Assembly (NCBI GenBank): GCA_023055355.1 | Contig: JALJCS010000056.1 | Span: 2,293,814-2,357,813, forward strand | DNA length: 64,000 nucleotides | Source of the DNA: Agelaius tricolor | Taxonomy: Eukaryota > Chordata > Aves > Passeriformes > Icteridae | Direction: 5' to 3' | Shown: piece after piece, positions 36,601 through 45,640 of the stretch | Layout of the letters: each line of letters opens with the position of its first letter | How positions within the stretch are numbered: the stretch's first letter is position 1 | The notes under the pieces: model-generated | What the model saw: the letters and a program-made list of their open reading frames with translations, nothing else | Database searches by the model: none | What the model was told of the DNA's origin: nothing | Made by a program: the position numbers and the translations under genes

Positions 36601-39600
36601 CTCTTTCCACATCCCCAGGTGAAAATCTGTGGCATATCTGATTCTAGGTATGTTGACTGAAGTCTTTCTAAAGCTTACTAGCTTTTTTTTATTATCGGGT
36701 AAGCCTGTGGTATCATCTGCAAAAAAATGGTCTCTTTTTGCAATTAAAGCAATTAAGAGCTGCCAAATGCTGTTAGTCCTTTCAGCAGGATTCAGAATGT
36801 TGTAAAATTTTTGTGTTGATGTGCCAATGCAATCTCCATGTCTCACTGATACACAAGCTCAGGAAGATGAGGAAACGTAACACTTTTTTACAAGAAATCA
36901 CTGCAATATTCAAAAATGCATTTTGTTATCATGTGACTGTTTGGCGGTGTAATGAAATCACTGAAGAGTTGTTTCAAAATCCCATTTTGAGACTGAAATG
37001 AGGGAAGTGGCTGTGAAATTCTAGGCAAGATTGGACATAGAGTTACCATACTGTCTAAAAGAAACTATTTATGTGGTCATTAATCTGTTCAACAAAAAGA
37101 TGTTGAAGATTGGAACCCTCAGTAGGTACTCACATCATGCATCTAAATGCTATGGATTGGTAAAGAAACTCTTCTGTTGACAGTTTATTAAACTTTTCTA
37201 AATCACTTGAAAAGAGAAAAAAAAATACTAAGCAAAAAAAATCCTCAACAAAACCTAATACCTTGTCTTTAGTTGACAGGCTCAGTTTTAGAAGATGCCT
37301 GGAAAGAAAAAGGAAAGAATGATATGGAGGAAATGATTCAGAGAATTGAAAATGTTGTGTTGGATGCAAACTGTAGCAGGTGAGAAGAGAAATTTGTTTG
37401 CAGTATTTTGCTTTGATATGAAACAAAACATCTTCAAAATCTTCAAGAATAATGGCCATGTCCAAAAGATTTCCTTCAAAACTTTCATTTACAAAAAGTC
37501 AAGCAATATGTTGGTCACTTTCATGTAGCAATTGTGGGGGAAGTGGTTCTTTCCATTTTGGTTTTGTTCTGTTTTTTATCTTTTACTAGAGATTCATGTT
37601 CCACTTCACAGATGGTTGTCTGTTTGTTTTCTGTTTGTTTTCTGTTTGTCTGGTTTAAGTCCTTCCCCTCCCCCATTTGCCAACCATTAGCCCAATGATT
37701 GTTTTGCACAAATCATTTGAACTTTTGTGCTGCTTTTGTTTTTTTCTCAGAGATGTGAAACATATGCTTCTGAAAGTAGTGGAATTACGATCAAGTAACT
37801 GGGGTAGAGTTCATGACACTTGTCCACATACAAAAGCTACTCCTGAAAATGACCCGAACTATTTTATGGTAAGAATGTACTGGTATTTCAGTTCCTTAGT
37901 TTCATAGGAATTTGATTCATAGGCTAAATTTTATTAATTTGATCATAAACATGAATAATTTGATTCATATTGCTAAAAGCTACAAACATCTGTCTCTGAA
38001 CTCATCTAACTTATTGTATAACTTTCTTCCTAGAATGAACCAACATTTTACACTTCTGATGGTGTTCCTTTCACTGCAGCAGATCCGGGTATGTCCCCTG
38101 TTTTTCTCAATCTTTCAAAAGTTGCAATTATGTCCTGTTGAAGTACATAAAAAAGTTGTTCTTCGAATATTATAAACTCATGCAACTTCACAGACAAAAA
38201 TTTGAGCTGAACTCCTGGCTTTGTGTAAATGTTTGAAATGAGCAGAGAACATGCAGTTGAGTTCATATAGTTCAGAAGAATTTGTGCCAGAGTCCTCAGC
38301 ACTTGGTTTCCACAGTGTGGCGCTTCCCTGTCGTGAAAAACACCAATCACTTGTTTTTTTAAAACTTTAAAAGTTTAATAGTAATACAATTAGAGTAATA
38401 ATAATTTGGACAAACTGAATTAGGACAATATGAGACAATAAAGACAAAGAGTTACAGACAGTCTGGGTACCTTTTTCTGGGCAGCACAAGCCCGAAAAAG
38501 GACACCCGTTAACAAAGGATTAACCCTTAAAAGCAATAGCCTGTTGCATAGTCATACACTTCATACATGATGCATAAATTCCATTCAAACACAGGATTCT
38601 CTCTGGTCATCGTCAGCTTCTTCCTCTGAATCCTAACAGCACCTTCGAGGTGGGAAGAAGTTCGTTTCTTCTGATAAGAGGGCCATAAATTCTTTTTCTC
38701 TGAAAGATTCAGGTGTCCTGTGGCTGCTATCTCGCTGCGAGTCCTTTCTTTAAAAAAGTATCCTACATAGCATCGTTTCTATTTTAACAATTTTTATAAC
38801 CTATATTTTATGTTTTTATATATTATATTTTTATATAATATTATATATTATAATTTATAGCCTATATTTAACACAGTACTTAAGAGAATGAATACAGCAT
38901 TACTTTCTAACACAACACATAGAATATTCATTTGAATATTTGAAAAAAGCCAATCATAACATACGTGCATTTTTCATACTGTTCTGAGGAGGCTGGAATG
39001 TGATCCTAAGACTTGTCCCATGGGACATCTGATAAAACCCCTGGCCTGGGGGAGGGTGTGAAGATAAAATGGACTCTCATGCTAAACAATGAAGAGATTT
39101 GTTGTCCTGCTTTGAAAAGGAAGTGAGTTTTTTGGGATGCTGTGGTCAAACCAATAGGTGCTCAGATTTGAATATTGGCACCTGGTGTACATATAGTACA
39201 TGTAGTTGTAGGTTAATAAGGTTTTCTTTACTTTATTTTCAAAGCTGGAGCCTGCTTTGCTCTATTCCTGGTCACATCTCACAGCAGACACCAGGGAGAA
39301 TGTATTTTCACTTGTCTTGTCTGTTTTCCCTGGCTGTGGCCTCCCTGGAGCAACATGCTGCCACACCACAGCTCTTTTGTTTGTCTATTGTTAGTAGCAA
39401 AACTTTCTTTGTTTTCAAACTGTAGACATGTACATTGATTTAGAGGACTAATATATTACTGGATCTCATTTTTTCCTATCTCAGATTACCAAGAAAAATA
39501 CCAAGAACTGCTTGAAAGAGAGGATTTCTTTCCAGATGATGAAGAAAACAGCGTGGCTTTATCAGGAGCTGAAGATCAGTATGTTTCCATTTTGAGTGAT

Positions 39601-40550
39601 AGCTGTTGTGGGGTGGGTTTTGGGGTTTTTTTACACTAGATCTTTTTACAGCAAATTTAGGAAATCCAATCTTGTCAAAAATGAAATTAATCATTTTTAT
39701 TTAGTTCTACAATGGAAATTATGTGTCTGTTCAGGTGGAAGTTGGTTTGTAATCACACAAGTTTGAAACATTTTATATTTATCCAATTAAACTTTATATA
39801 TTTTTGCCCATGTGCATTTTAGAAAAAAAAAATTGCAAGCAAAATGATGCATCATACCTTCAGGTGTTGGTAGTGAGACAACCTGAATTCATTCTAGCTA
39901 GAGATAATTACAAAATTTTCAGTATTTTTCAAAGGGAGAAGGTTGGTAAGGCTTTCTCTTTGGGATTTTGAGTATTCCCTCAATTCATGGCCAAAGGGGA
40001 AGCAGTAGATGGAAATATAGTCTCACCTTCTGACACCAGTTTCTAAGAATTTGATAGGAAATCTGTGAAAGAAAGTCTAAAAGAAATTGCTCTGAGTTCT
40101 GTACTGGTTGAAGGAGGACTTTCAGATCATGATTTGATACTCAAAAGCATTTTCAGTGTTGTGTTTGTGTGATAAGAGCACTGGTCTGGATCATTGTTTT
40201 TGTTAGTAAATTTTTTTTACTGCATTTTTCTATCATCTTGGAAATATTTCTGTCTTTGAACCTGTGGACAGCCTGAGATGATCTAAAATGGTGACAAACA
40301 CTGTAGGAATTTGTACATATCTATGCTGCTTTGGGATTTGTTTGTTTTCCCCATAAGCTTGATGTTTATGTAAAATATTTCAGCTATTTACTGTTTCTGA
40401 AAATCTGGCCATAAAGTTAACAGTTTTGGTGGGGGGGGTTGTTTCTGGTTTTTTTTTAGGTATTTTCATGATCTTGATAACAAGATGGATCCAGAAATTG
40501 AAGAAGCATATGAACAATTCTGTCTAGAATCAGAAAAGAGAAACCAGTGA
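21366..40550 (+). CDS. PAIP1: PAIP1, poly(A)-binding protein-interacting protein 1 (complete, 11 coding exons)
   Basis: Coding exons: 21366-21594, 24602-24771, 29659-29847, 33252-33364, 34535-34646, 35850-35975, 37273-37379, 37751-37868, 38034-38088, 39485-39578, 40460-40550. All introns are GT-AG and phases match, giving 467 codons plus stop, close to the roughly 480 of mammalian PAIP1. The start [13 protein letters not shown] matches the family N-terminus. A PAM2 motif ([14 protein letters not shown]) is at residues 115-128, a MIF4G domain spans about 143-360, and the acidic C-terminal PABP-binding region ([15 protein letters not shown]) ends the protein. PAIP1 acts in the cytoplasm, binding PABP, eIF4A and eIF3 to stimulate translation. 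No stop or frameshift was found, so the gene looks functional. Confidence 0.96.
22645..24456 (-). mobile_element. CR1 LINE, 5'-truncated, in PAIP1 intron 1
   Basis: The 3' end lies at about 22645 ('gttggaagggaccttaaag' is its complement) and RT sequence extends to about 24456. A minus-strand frame at 23594-24406 encodes 270 codons of CR1 [30 protein letters not shown] and the catalytic FVDD box. The fragment lacks the endonuclease and the N-terminal part of ORF2, so it is a dead copy. An LTR is inserted in it at 22945-23252. Confidence 0.9.
22945..23252 (-). mobile_element. Solo LTR nested in CR1
   Basis: Begins TGTCGTAG and ends TTCCACA, interrupting CR1 sequence that resumes at about 23265 ('gtaggcccccaccaggtact'). 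The flanks are ccttct and ccctct, a 6-bp duplication with one mismatch. On the minus strand the complement of 'tttttattatagc' gives a poly(A) signal, so the sense direction is minus. Confidence 0.65.
24602..24771 (+). CDS. PAIP1: PAIP1 coding exon 2 (PAM2 motif)
   Basis: Acceptor ttttcag, donor gtgagt. Encodes the PAM2 motif that binds the PABC domain of poly(A)-binding protein. Confidence 0.95.
25003..25370 (-). mobile_element. Solo LTR in PAIP1 intron 2
   Basis: The termini are TGTGATC at the left and GATTACA at the right, imperfect inverted ends. On the minus strand 'cccaataaaccctcatct' supplies a poly(A) signal followed by a GC-rich U5-like part. No target duplication was recognised, so the right end is uncertain; TGTTAC-type starts at 25347 are an alternative. 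Confidence 0.6.
25371..27636. other. PAIP1 intron 2, nothing further assigned
   Basis: AT-rich intronic DNA with no supported exon or repeat. Confidence 0.5.
27637..27840 (-). mobile_element. Old CR1 3' fragment in PAIP1 intron 2
   Basis: The plus strand has the complement of a CR1 3' end ('ttggttggaaaagacctctg', 'gtccaattccaact'), heavily diverged. Confidence 0.6.
27841..29658. other. PAIP1 intron 2, nothing further assigned
   Basis: AT-rich DNA. A short local tandem duplication of 'acttttcacaa...ttttgtaca' is visible at about 28425-28495. No exon is supported. Confidence 0.5.
29659..29847 (+). CDS. PAIP1: PAIP1 coding exon 3 (start of MIF4G)
   Basis: 63 whole codons between acceptor ctatag and donor gtatcc. 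Contains [10 protein letters not shown] and the first MIF4G helices. Confidence 0.96.
30048..30422 (+). mobile_element. Solo LTR with perfect 6-bp TSD, PAIP1 intron 3
   Basis: A 375-bp LTR beginning TGTCACAGA and ending CACCACA, with AATAAA in 'aaaataataaatcatcc'. It is flanked by a perfect duplication GCTGAT at 30042-30047 and 30423-30428. Two further copies of the family lie at 41965-42354 and 42951-43027 in minus orientation. Confidence 0.93.
30429..33251. other. PAIP1 intron 3, mostly unassigned
   Basis: AT-rich intronic sequence. The only exon-like segment besides the known ones is at 32935-33087 (see findings). No other repeat was recognised. Confidence 0.5.
33252..33364 (+). CDS. PAIP1: PAIP1 coding exon 4 (MIF4G)
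   Basis: Encodes [20 protein letters not shown], one of the best conserved PAIP1 stretches. Donor gtcagt, ends in phase 2. Confidence 0.96.
34535..34646 (+). CDS. PAIP1: PAIP1 coding exon 5 (MIF4G)
   Basis: Acceptor ttttcag, donor gtaaga. Encodes CQTEYE... and [16 protein letters not shown]. Confidence 0.96.
35850..35975 (+). CDS. PAIP1: PAIP1 coding exon 6 (MIF4G)
   Basis: 42 whole codons. Encodes [20 protein letters not shown] and CAVKLLK. Donor gtgaga. Confidence 0.96.
37273..37379 (+). CDS. PAIP1: PAIP1 coding exon 7 (MIF4G)
   Basis: Encodes [15 protein letters not shown] and [11 protein letters not shown]. Ends in phase 2 before gtgaga. Confidence 0.96.
37751..37868 (+). CDS. PAIP1: PAIP1 coding exon 8
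   Basis: Encodes [17 protein letters not shown] and [10 protein letters not shown]. Acceptor tttctcag, donor gtaaga. Confidence 0.96.
38034..38088 (+). CDS. PAIP1: PAIP1 coding exon 9
   Basis: Short 55-base exon encoding [18 protein letters not shown]. Ends in phase 1 before gtatgt. Confidence 0.94.
38329..38919 (-). mobile_element. Probable solo LTR, PAIP1 intron 9
   Basis: The segment starts TGTCGTGAAAAACACC, and the opposite end read on the minus strand starts TGTGTTGTGTTAG, giving TG...CA-like termini over about 590 bp. The right part is AT-rich (38780-38880). No target duplication was identified, so the boundaries are provisional. Confidence 0.5.
39103..39310 (+). mobile_element. LTR fragment related to the 7162-16678 LTR
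   Basis: The plus strand shares 'accaataggtgctcagattt', 'gagcctgctttgctctattc' and 'ggtcacatctcacagcagac' with the complement of the LTR that hosts the provirus. It begins TGTCCTGCTTTGA. The copy is much shorter because central U3 sequence is absent, and it diverges after 39310. Confidence 0.8.
39485..39578 (+). CDS. PAIP1: PAIP1 coding exon 10
   Basis: Encodes [17 protein letters not shown] and an acidic segment. Ends in phase 2 before gtatgt. Confidence 0.95.
40460..40550 (+). CDS. PAIP1: PAIP1 coding exon 11 and stop
   Basis: Encodes the C-terminal acidic PABP-binding helix and ends with TGA at 40548-40550. The terminus EKRNQ is slightly less basic than in mammals. Confidence 0.95.
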
Positions 40551-40776
40551 GATGTTCCACAATAACATTTGTTTATTAAACCACTTTGAGTACAGGGAGG
40601 CAAAAAACATTTGTACCAAAAGAAGGAAGTTCACTTTCTCCAAGTACTCAAGCTACTCAATTTCTATTTTGTTAAACAGAATCTTCCTAAAGTTGTAAAC
40701 TTATGCTCTGTAACTTAGTGTTGTGTATATATCACAATTTATTTTATGGACAGGTATATGAACAATGTTTGGCTGC

Positions 40777-40782
40777 AATAAA
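40777..40782 (+). terminator. PAIP1: PAIP1 poly(A) signal
   Basis: AATAAA about 227 bases after the stop codon is the first canonical signal in the 3' UTR. Further AATAAA copies near 40870 and 41120 could serve as alternatives. Confidence 0.7.
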
Positions 40783-41964
40783 ATTGATTTGAAAAGTATC
40801 ATAAGGGAAATTAAAATTTCATGGGGAGCTGTCCCATAGGATTACCTTTGTGGGGGGGAAAAAGAGGAAAAATAAATCCATTTCAATTTAATTGCTTGTT
40901 TGGTTTAGTATACACTAGGACATATCATTTTTACCATATACAAGATCTGGTATTTCATTTTTTTTCTGACTAAAGAGCACATGATCAATGACTTTTTTGG
41001 GTTTTTTCTGTAGATCACAATCATGAAATCATGATAAGTGGTTTGTGAAGGGTTATTTTTGTGGGGAGTTTTGCTTTTCTTTTTCCTTTTCCTTCTATGT
41101 GAAGTCTGGACTCTTTCCTAGAATAAACATGGTACATGTTGATATGTGAAAAACCAAACAGTGTTTTGGAAATCACATTCTTTCAAGATCTTTGGTCCAG
41201 GTAAGCTTCTTTTCAACTTTTCCAAGCAAAAACTATCCTGGAATTTGCCGTGTTCTTCAAGACTACATGAATATATTTCTGGTTTAACCCATGCTTCTCC
41301 AGGAGGATGTGCAGTGCTTGGTATATTTTTTGAAAATATTTAACATGTCAAATCTCTCAGCAATCCTTGTCCCTTTCTCCATTCTTCTAAATCTTTTATA
41401 TAATTTCATTTTGTAGTTTGAGGCAACTCATATTTCATCAATGTTGACATTCTGAAGTCAACTGCTAGTTTTGTGAACCCATCTAGTCATGTTAGTCTTC
41501 CTAGGATATACCCTTGGAGTTGGTGCCAAATTCAGTTGTATTTCTTCTTATTTAGACTGAGTAGAACCCCTTATCAAAAAGCAAATGGGAAATATTTCCC
41601 AAAAGGCAATTGGAAAGAACATGTGTTATAAATATGCATGGAAATAATTTTTGACTTATTTGGTGAAATGACTTGTGTATCTGCTACTACAGTGAGTACT
41701 GGGTGTTTAACATACTCTTTTAAGTTGAAGTTTTAGAAAAAAAAAATAGCCGGCTTTGTTTCCTTTGCTATAGCTTTCTCTATCTTGTGGTTTTGCTTTA
41801 AAAAGCATTTTTTTGTCCTGGTTACAGAGAGGAAGTGGAGTTTATAACCATGTGGGCATCACCTACATCATCATTGCTGGGGAGTGTAGCTTTGGGGAGA
41901 AGAAAAGTTGAGCAAAGCCCTGGAAATGGCATCGTTTGCCTCCCTCTTCATTGGACGGGGTTGC
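40783..41964. other. PAIP1 downstream region, nothing assigned
   Basis: AT-rich 3' flank with no supported gene. The next recognisable feature is an LTR at 41965. Confidence 0.5.
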
Positions 41965-42354
41965 TGTGGCGCTGTTCACAGGGGTCCCAGGATGAGGGAA
42001 GAGATGAGGATCTGACTCCATGTTTCAGAAGGCTGATGGATTATTTTATGATATATATTATATTAAAAGAAAATGATATGTTAAAAGAAAATTATATATT
42101 AAAACTACACTAAAAGAAGAAAGGATTTCATCAGAGGGCTTGAAAGGAATAGGAAGGAATGATAATAAAATCTTGTGACTGACCAGAGAGAATTAGAAAT
42201 TAATTAGAAACAACCCCATGAGCCCAATCCCAGCTGCACCTGTTGCATTCCACAGCAGCAGATAACCATTGGGTACATTTTGTTCCTGAGGCCTCTCAGC
42301 TTCTCAGGAGGAAAAATCCTAAGGAAAGGATTTTTCATAAATGTGTCTGCAACA
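41965..42354 (-). mobile_element. Solo LTR, second copy of the 30048 family
   Basis: Reverse-complement match to the LTR at 30048-30422 over most of its length ('cagctgcacctgttgcattc', 'ggaaaaatcctaaggaaagg'), with extra AT-rich sequence near 42040-42110. No clear target duplication. Confidence 0.88.
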
Positions 42355-42534
42355 ATGAACACCTGCTGATGTAAAGCACCTTTTATTTATTTTTTAACAT
42401 GCTTTTGTTATTAATATTGCTGCTGTCCATGGTTGTGGTACTTAATCCTGTATATCCTCCTGTATATGCATGGTGTGTCTACAGCAGTGCTCTTTTTCAG
42501 AGCAGGGAGAGAGATCAGGTTTGTTTTGTTGTTG

Positions 42535-42564
42535 TACTGTGTGATACAAGTTTATCACACAGTA
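42535..42564. repeat. Perfect 11-bp hairpin
   Basis: Arms TACTGTGTGAT (42535-42545) and ATCACACAGTA (42554-42564) enclose an 8-base loop, at the left edge of an AT-rich tract. Confidence 0.8.
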
Positions 42565-42950
42565 ATAAACTTGTATTTATTACTGTGATAATAGTAAGAA
42601 ATACACATTTATTACTATTGTAATGAATGTGTATTCATTACTAATTAATAATAGTAATTAGTAAATAATTACTATTACTAAATAGCAATTATTTCATAAT
42701 CACTATTATTAAGTATAATAATTAATTAATATTATAAATACTTATTATAATTAAAATAATTATGTTTAATATTATAATTATGTATTATAATTATAATATA
42801 ATAATTATACTATAACATAATTATATTTTATTTTATTATATATTATATACTATAATTGTATTGTTATATAATTATATAATATAATAATATAGTTATAATA
42901 TATATAATTGTATATTATAATTACATAATTATAAAATATATAGTATATAT
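42565..42950. repeat. AT-rich expansion (TA/TAATTA type)
   Basis: Almost pure A/T with imperfect 'ataattatattataatt' repeats, many self-complementary. It separates two minus-orientation LTR copies of the same family. Confidence 0.85.
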
Positions 42951-43027
42951 TTTGTTCCTGAGGCCTCTCAGCTTCTCAGGAGGAAAAATCCTAAGGAAAG
43001 GATTTTTCATAAAAGATGTCTGTGACA
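42951..43027 (-). mobile_element. Truncated third copy of the 30048 LTR family
   Basis: 77 bases match the LTR 5' end in reverse complement ('ggaaaaatcctaaggaaagg'), ending TGTCTGTGACA. The rest is replaced by the AT-rich tract. Confidence 0.85.
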
Positions 43028-43259
43028 GAGGCCCTCTCTCTCCACCAGGTCTTCCAGTGCATCCTGCTCTGGCATGGGCAGCTCCCCCACGGGCAGATCT
43101 CTGCATCCCTCAGGAGGACACAACCTGCTTCACCATGGGCTTCACCATGGCCTGCAGAGAGATCTCAGTTTTGGCACCTGGAGCACCTCCTCCAACCCCT
43201 CTTCAACTGCTCTTGGTGTCTCCAAGTTGTTTTTCCTCACATGTTCTCACCTCCCTCTC

Positions 43260-44890
43260 TTCTCTAACTAGGAGGGTCCCCAAAATGGCACAAAGAGGAG
43301 AAGGGGGTCAGGACCCTCAGGGGGTGAAGATGAGGGAACAGAAAAGGAGGTGAAGATGAAGGTCCCACCTCAGGTGTGAGGGGACAGGAGGGTCCCCAAA
43401 ATGGGGCAAAAGTCCCCATGTCAGGAGGAAGAGGAGGGTCCCTCACTGGGAGGGGACACAGGAAGTGGTGAGAGGGTCCCCAAAATGGCGGGAAGGGAAG
43501 AAGGGGGTCCCAGCCCTCAGGGGATGAAGATGAGGGGACAGAGGAGGAGGAGCTGAAGATGAAGATCCCACCCTGGGCTGTGAGGGGACAGAAGGGTCCC
43601 CAAAATGGCGGCAAGGGTTGAAACAGGAGCCAACCCTCAGGGGGTGAAGATTAGGAGGGTCCCACCCCGGTTATGAGGGGACAGGAGGGTCCCGAAAATG
43701 GCGGCAAGAGGAGAAGCGGTCAGGACCCTCATGAGGTGAAGCTGAAGGTCCCACCCTGGGTATGAGGGGACAGAAGAGTCCCCAAAGTTTGTGTGGCAGG
43801 AGGAAGAGGAAGAGGAGGGTCCCTCACTGGGAGGGGACACAGGAATTTGTGAGGGGACAGGAGGGTCCCCAAAATGGCGGGAAGGGATGAAGGGGGTCCC
43901 AGCCCTCAGGGGATGAAGATGAGGGGACAGAGGAGGAGGAGCTGAAGATGAAGATCCCACCCTGGGCTGTGAGGGGACAGAAGGGTCCCCAAAATGGCGG
44001 CAAGGGTTGAAACAGGAGCCAACCCTCAGGGGGTGAAGATTAGGAGGGTCCCACCCCGGTTGTGAGGGGACAGGAGGGTCCCCAAAATGGCGGCAAGAGG
44101 AGAAGCAGTCAGGACCCTCATGAGGTGAAGCTGAAGGTCCCACCCTGGGTATGAGGGGACAGGAGAGTCCCCAAAGTTTGTGAGGCAGGAGGAAGAGGAA
44201 GAGGAGGGTCCCTCACTGGGAGGGGACACAGGAAGTGCTGAGGGGGTCCCCAAAATGGCGGCAAGGGTTGAAACAGGTCAGGACCCTCAGGGGGTGAAGA
44301 TGAAGGTCCCACCCTGGGTATGAGGCGACAGGAGGGTCCCCAAAATGGCGGCAAGAGGAGAAGCGGTCAGGACCCTCATGAGGTGAAGCTGAAGGTCCCA
44401 TCACGGCTGTGAGGGGACAGAAGAGTCCCCAAAGTTTGTGTGGCAGGAGGAAGAGGAAGAGGAGGGTCCCTCACTGGGAGGAATTTGTGAGGGCACAGGA
44501 GGGTCCCCAAAATGGCGGGAAGGGAAGAAGGGGGTCCCAGCCCTCAGGGGATGAAGATGAGGGGATAGAGGAGGAGGAGCTGAAGATGAAGATCCCACCC
44601 TGGGCTGTGAGGGGACAGAAGGGTCCCCAAAATGGCGGCAAGGGTTGAAACAGGAGCCAACCGTCAGGGGGTGAAGATTAGGAGGGTCCCACCCCGGTTA
44701 TGAGGGGACAGGAGGGTCCCCAAAATGGCGGCAAGAGGAGAAGCGGTCAGGACCCTCATGAGGTGAAGCTGAAGGTCCCATCACGGCTGTGAGGGGACAG
44801 AAGAGTCCCCAAAGTTTGTGTGGCAGGAGGAAGAGGAAGAGGAGGGGAGGGGACACAGGAAGTGCTGAGGGGGTCCCCAAAATGGCGGGA
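43260..44890 (+). repeat. GC-rich minisatellite with 389-bp higher-order unit
   Basis: Purine-rich repeats built around 'gaggggacaggagggtcccc' and followed by AAAATGGCGG. The motif starts at 43482, 43602, 43695, 43871, 43991, 44084, 44252, 44342, 44509, 44629, 44722 and 44879. Spacing 120/93/176 recurs with a 389-base period, and a further copy is displaced by 638. The minus-strand frames through it are repeat-encoded Pro/Ser-rich products with no independent support. It lies in the putative first intron of the MEX3C-like gene. Confidence 0.92.
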
Positions 44891-44948
44891 AGGGTTGAAT
44901 CCGTTCCTCTTTCCCCCTCAGCGCCGCCATTGCCGGCCCCTCACTCAC

Positions 44949-45324
44949 CCTGGCGCCCCACGATCTCGGCCACATGCTCGGAGCTGGGCACGGCCACGCA
45001 CTCGGTGGTGTTGACGCTTCTCCTCCTCAGCAGCGCCGCCTGTTCTCCTCCCACAGCTCCGCCATCACCGTAGGCCTGCGCCAGCATGGCCGCCATCATC
45101 CCCCGGCCTCCCGTAACATCCAAAGCGCGCGGCAACAACAACGAGGCGGCTTCGTCGTCTTCATCCTCCCTCAGCTCCGCCTCGCCGCCATCATCATCAT
45201 CATCTTCCTCTTCCTCCTCTTCCTCCGCGGCTGATTGGGAGAAGCCGAGGCCTTGCAGGCGCTGCTGGAGGAGGAGCAGCGCCGGCTCGGCCGTTTCGTT
45301 GGCATCGGCGGCTCCGCTGGGCAT
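44949..45324 (-). CDS. MEX3C: MEX3-family (MEX3C-like) first coding exon
   Basis: Read on the minus strand, the exon starts at an ATG at 45324 (MPSG, the family-type start; an upstream in-frame ATG is at 45333). It ends in phase 1 at 44949 before donor GTGAGT. It encodes an acidic Glu/Asp run, a [10 protein letters not shown] segment, [18 protein letters not shown] and the first half of the KH1 domain, [13 protein letters not shown], where MEX3 genes are known to be split. These features point to MEX3C, a cytoplasmic RNA-binding E3 ubiquitin ligase, although another MEX3 paralogue is possible. The N-terminal part is much shorter than in human MEX3C. The second exon, with the rest of KH1, KH2 and the RING, is not recognisable downstream in this window. 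Confidence 0.78.
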
Positions 45325-45640
45325 GGCGGCCACGGCTACGAGAGCGGAGCCGCCATGGCCGGGGCTGAGCGGCGGGGCCGGGGCTCAGCGCGGCGCGGCC
45401 ATGGCGGCGGAAGCGGAGAGGGGGAAGGAGAAACGCGATTGGTTAAAGAGGGGAGGGGGGTGGGGTTTAGGGGTGATTGACAGGGCACGCCCCGCTGTTT
45501 GAGAGGTTTCATTGGTTGATTAAGGAGGGGCGGGCTGTCAATCATTCGTAAGCCGCGCCCCGCGCATGGTTGGTTCTGATTGGCTGCGCCAAGAAAAAGG
45601 CGGGACATCAGGATGATTGACAGGTGGGTCCTGAGGGAGA
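45325..45640 (-). promoter_or_regulatory. MEX3C-like CpG-island promoter
   Basis: GC- and CpG-rich sequence upstream of the MEX3C-like ATG. Minus-strand CCAAT boxes (plus-strand ATTGG) lie at 45438-45442, 45511-45515 and 45579-45583. Exact TGATTGACAG decamers lie at 45474-45483, 45535-45544 (inverted) and 45614-45623. CCAAT is the NF-Y site; TGATTGACAG is the PBX-MEIS/PREP composite site. No TATA box was seen. The satellite begins immediately upstream. Confidence 0.75.

Noticed and set aside
43637..44143. 168-codon minus-strand frame in the minisatellite
   Set aside because: Pro/Ser-rich translation of the 389-bp repeat; the pattern repeats with the unit and has no independent support.
43260..44890. 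CRISPR-like array
   Set aside because: The units lack conserved repeat/unique spacer alternation and the genome is vertebrate; it is a minisatellite.
45086..45502. 138-codon plus-strand frame with poly-Ser
   Set aside because: It is the complement of the acidic run of the MEX3C-like exon; the minus frame has KH1 homology and a splice donor.
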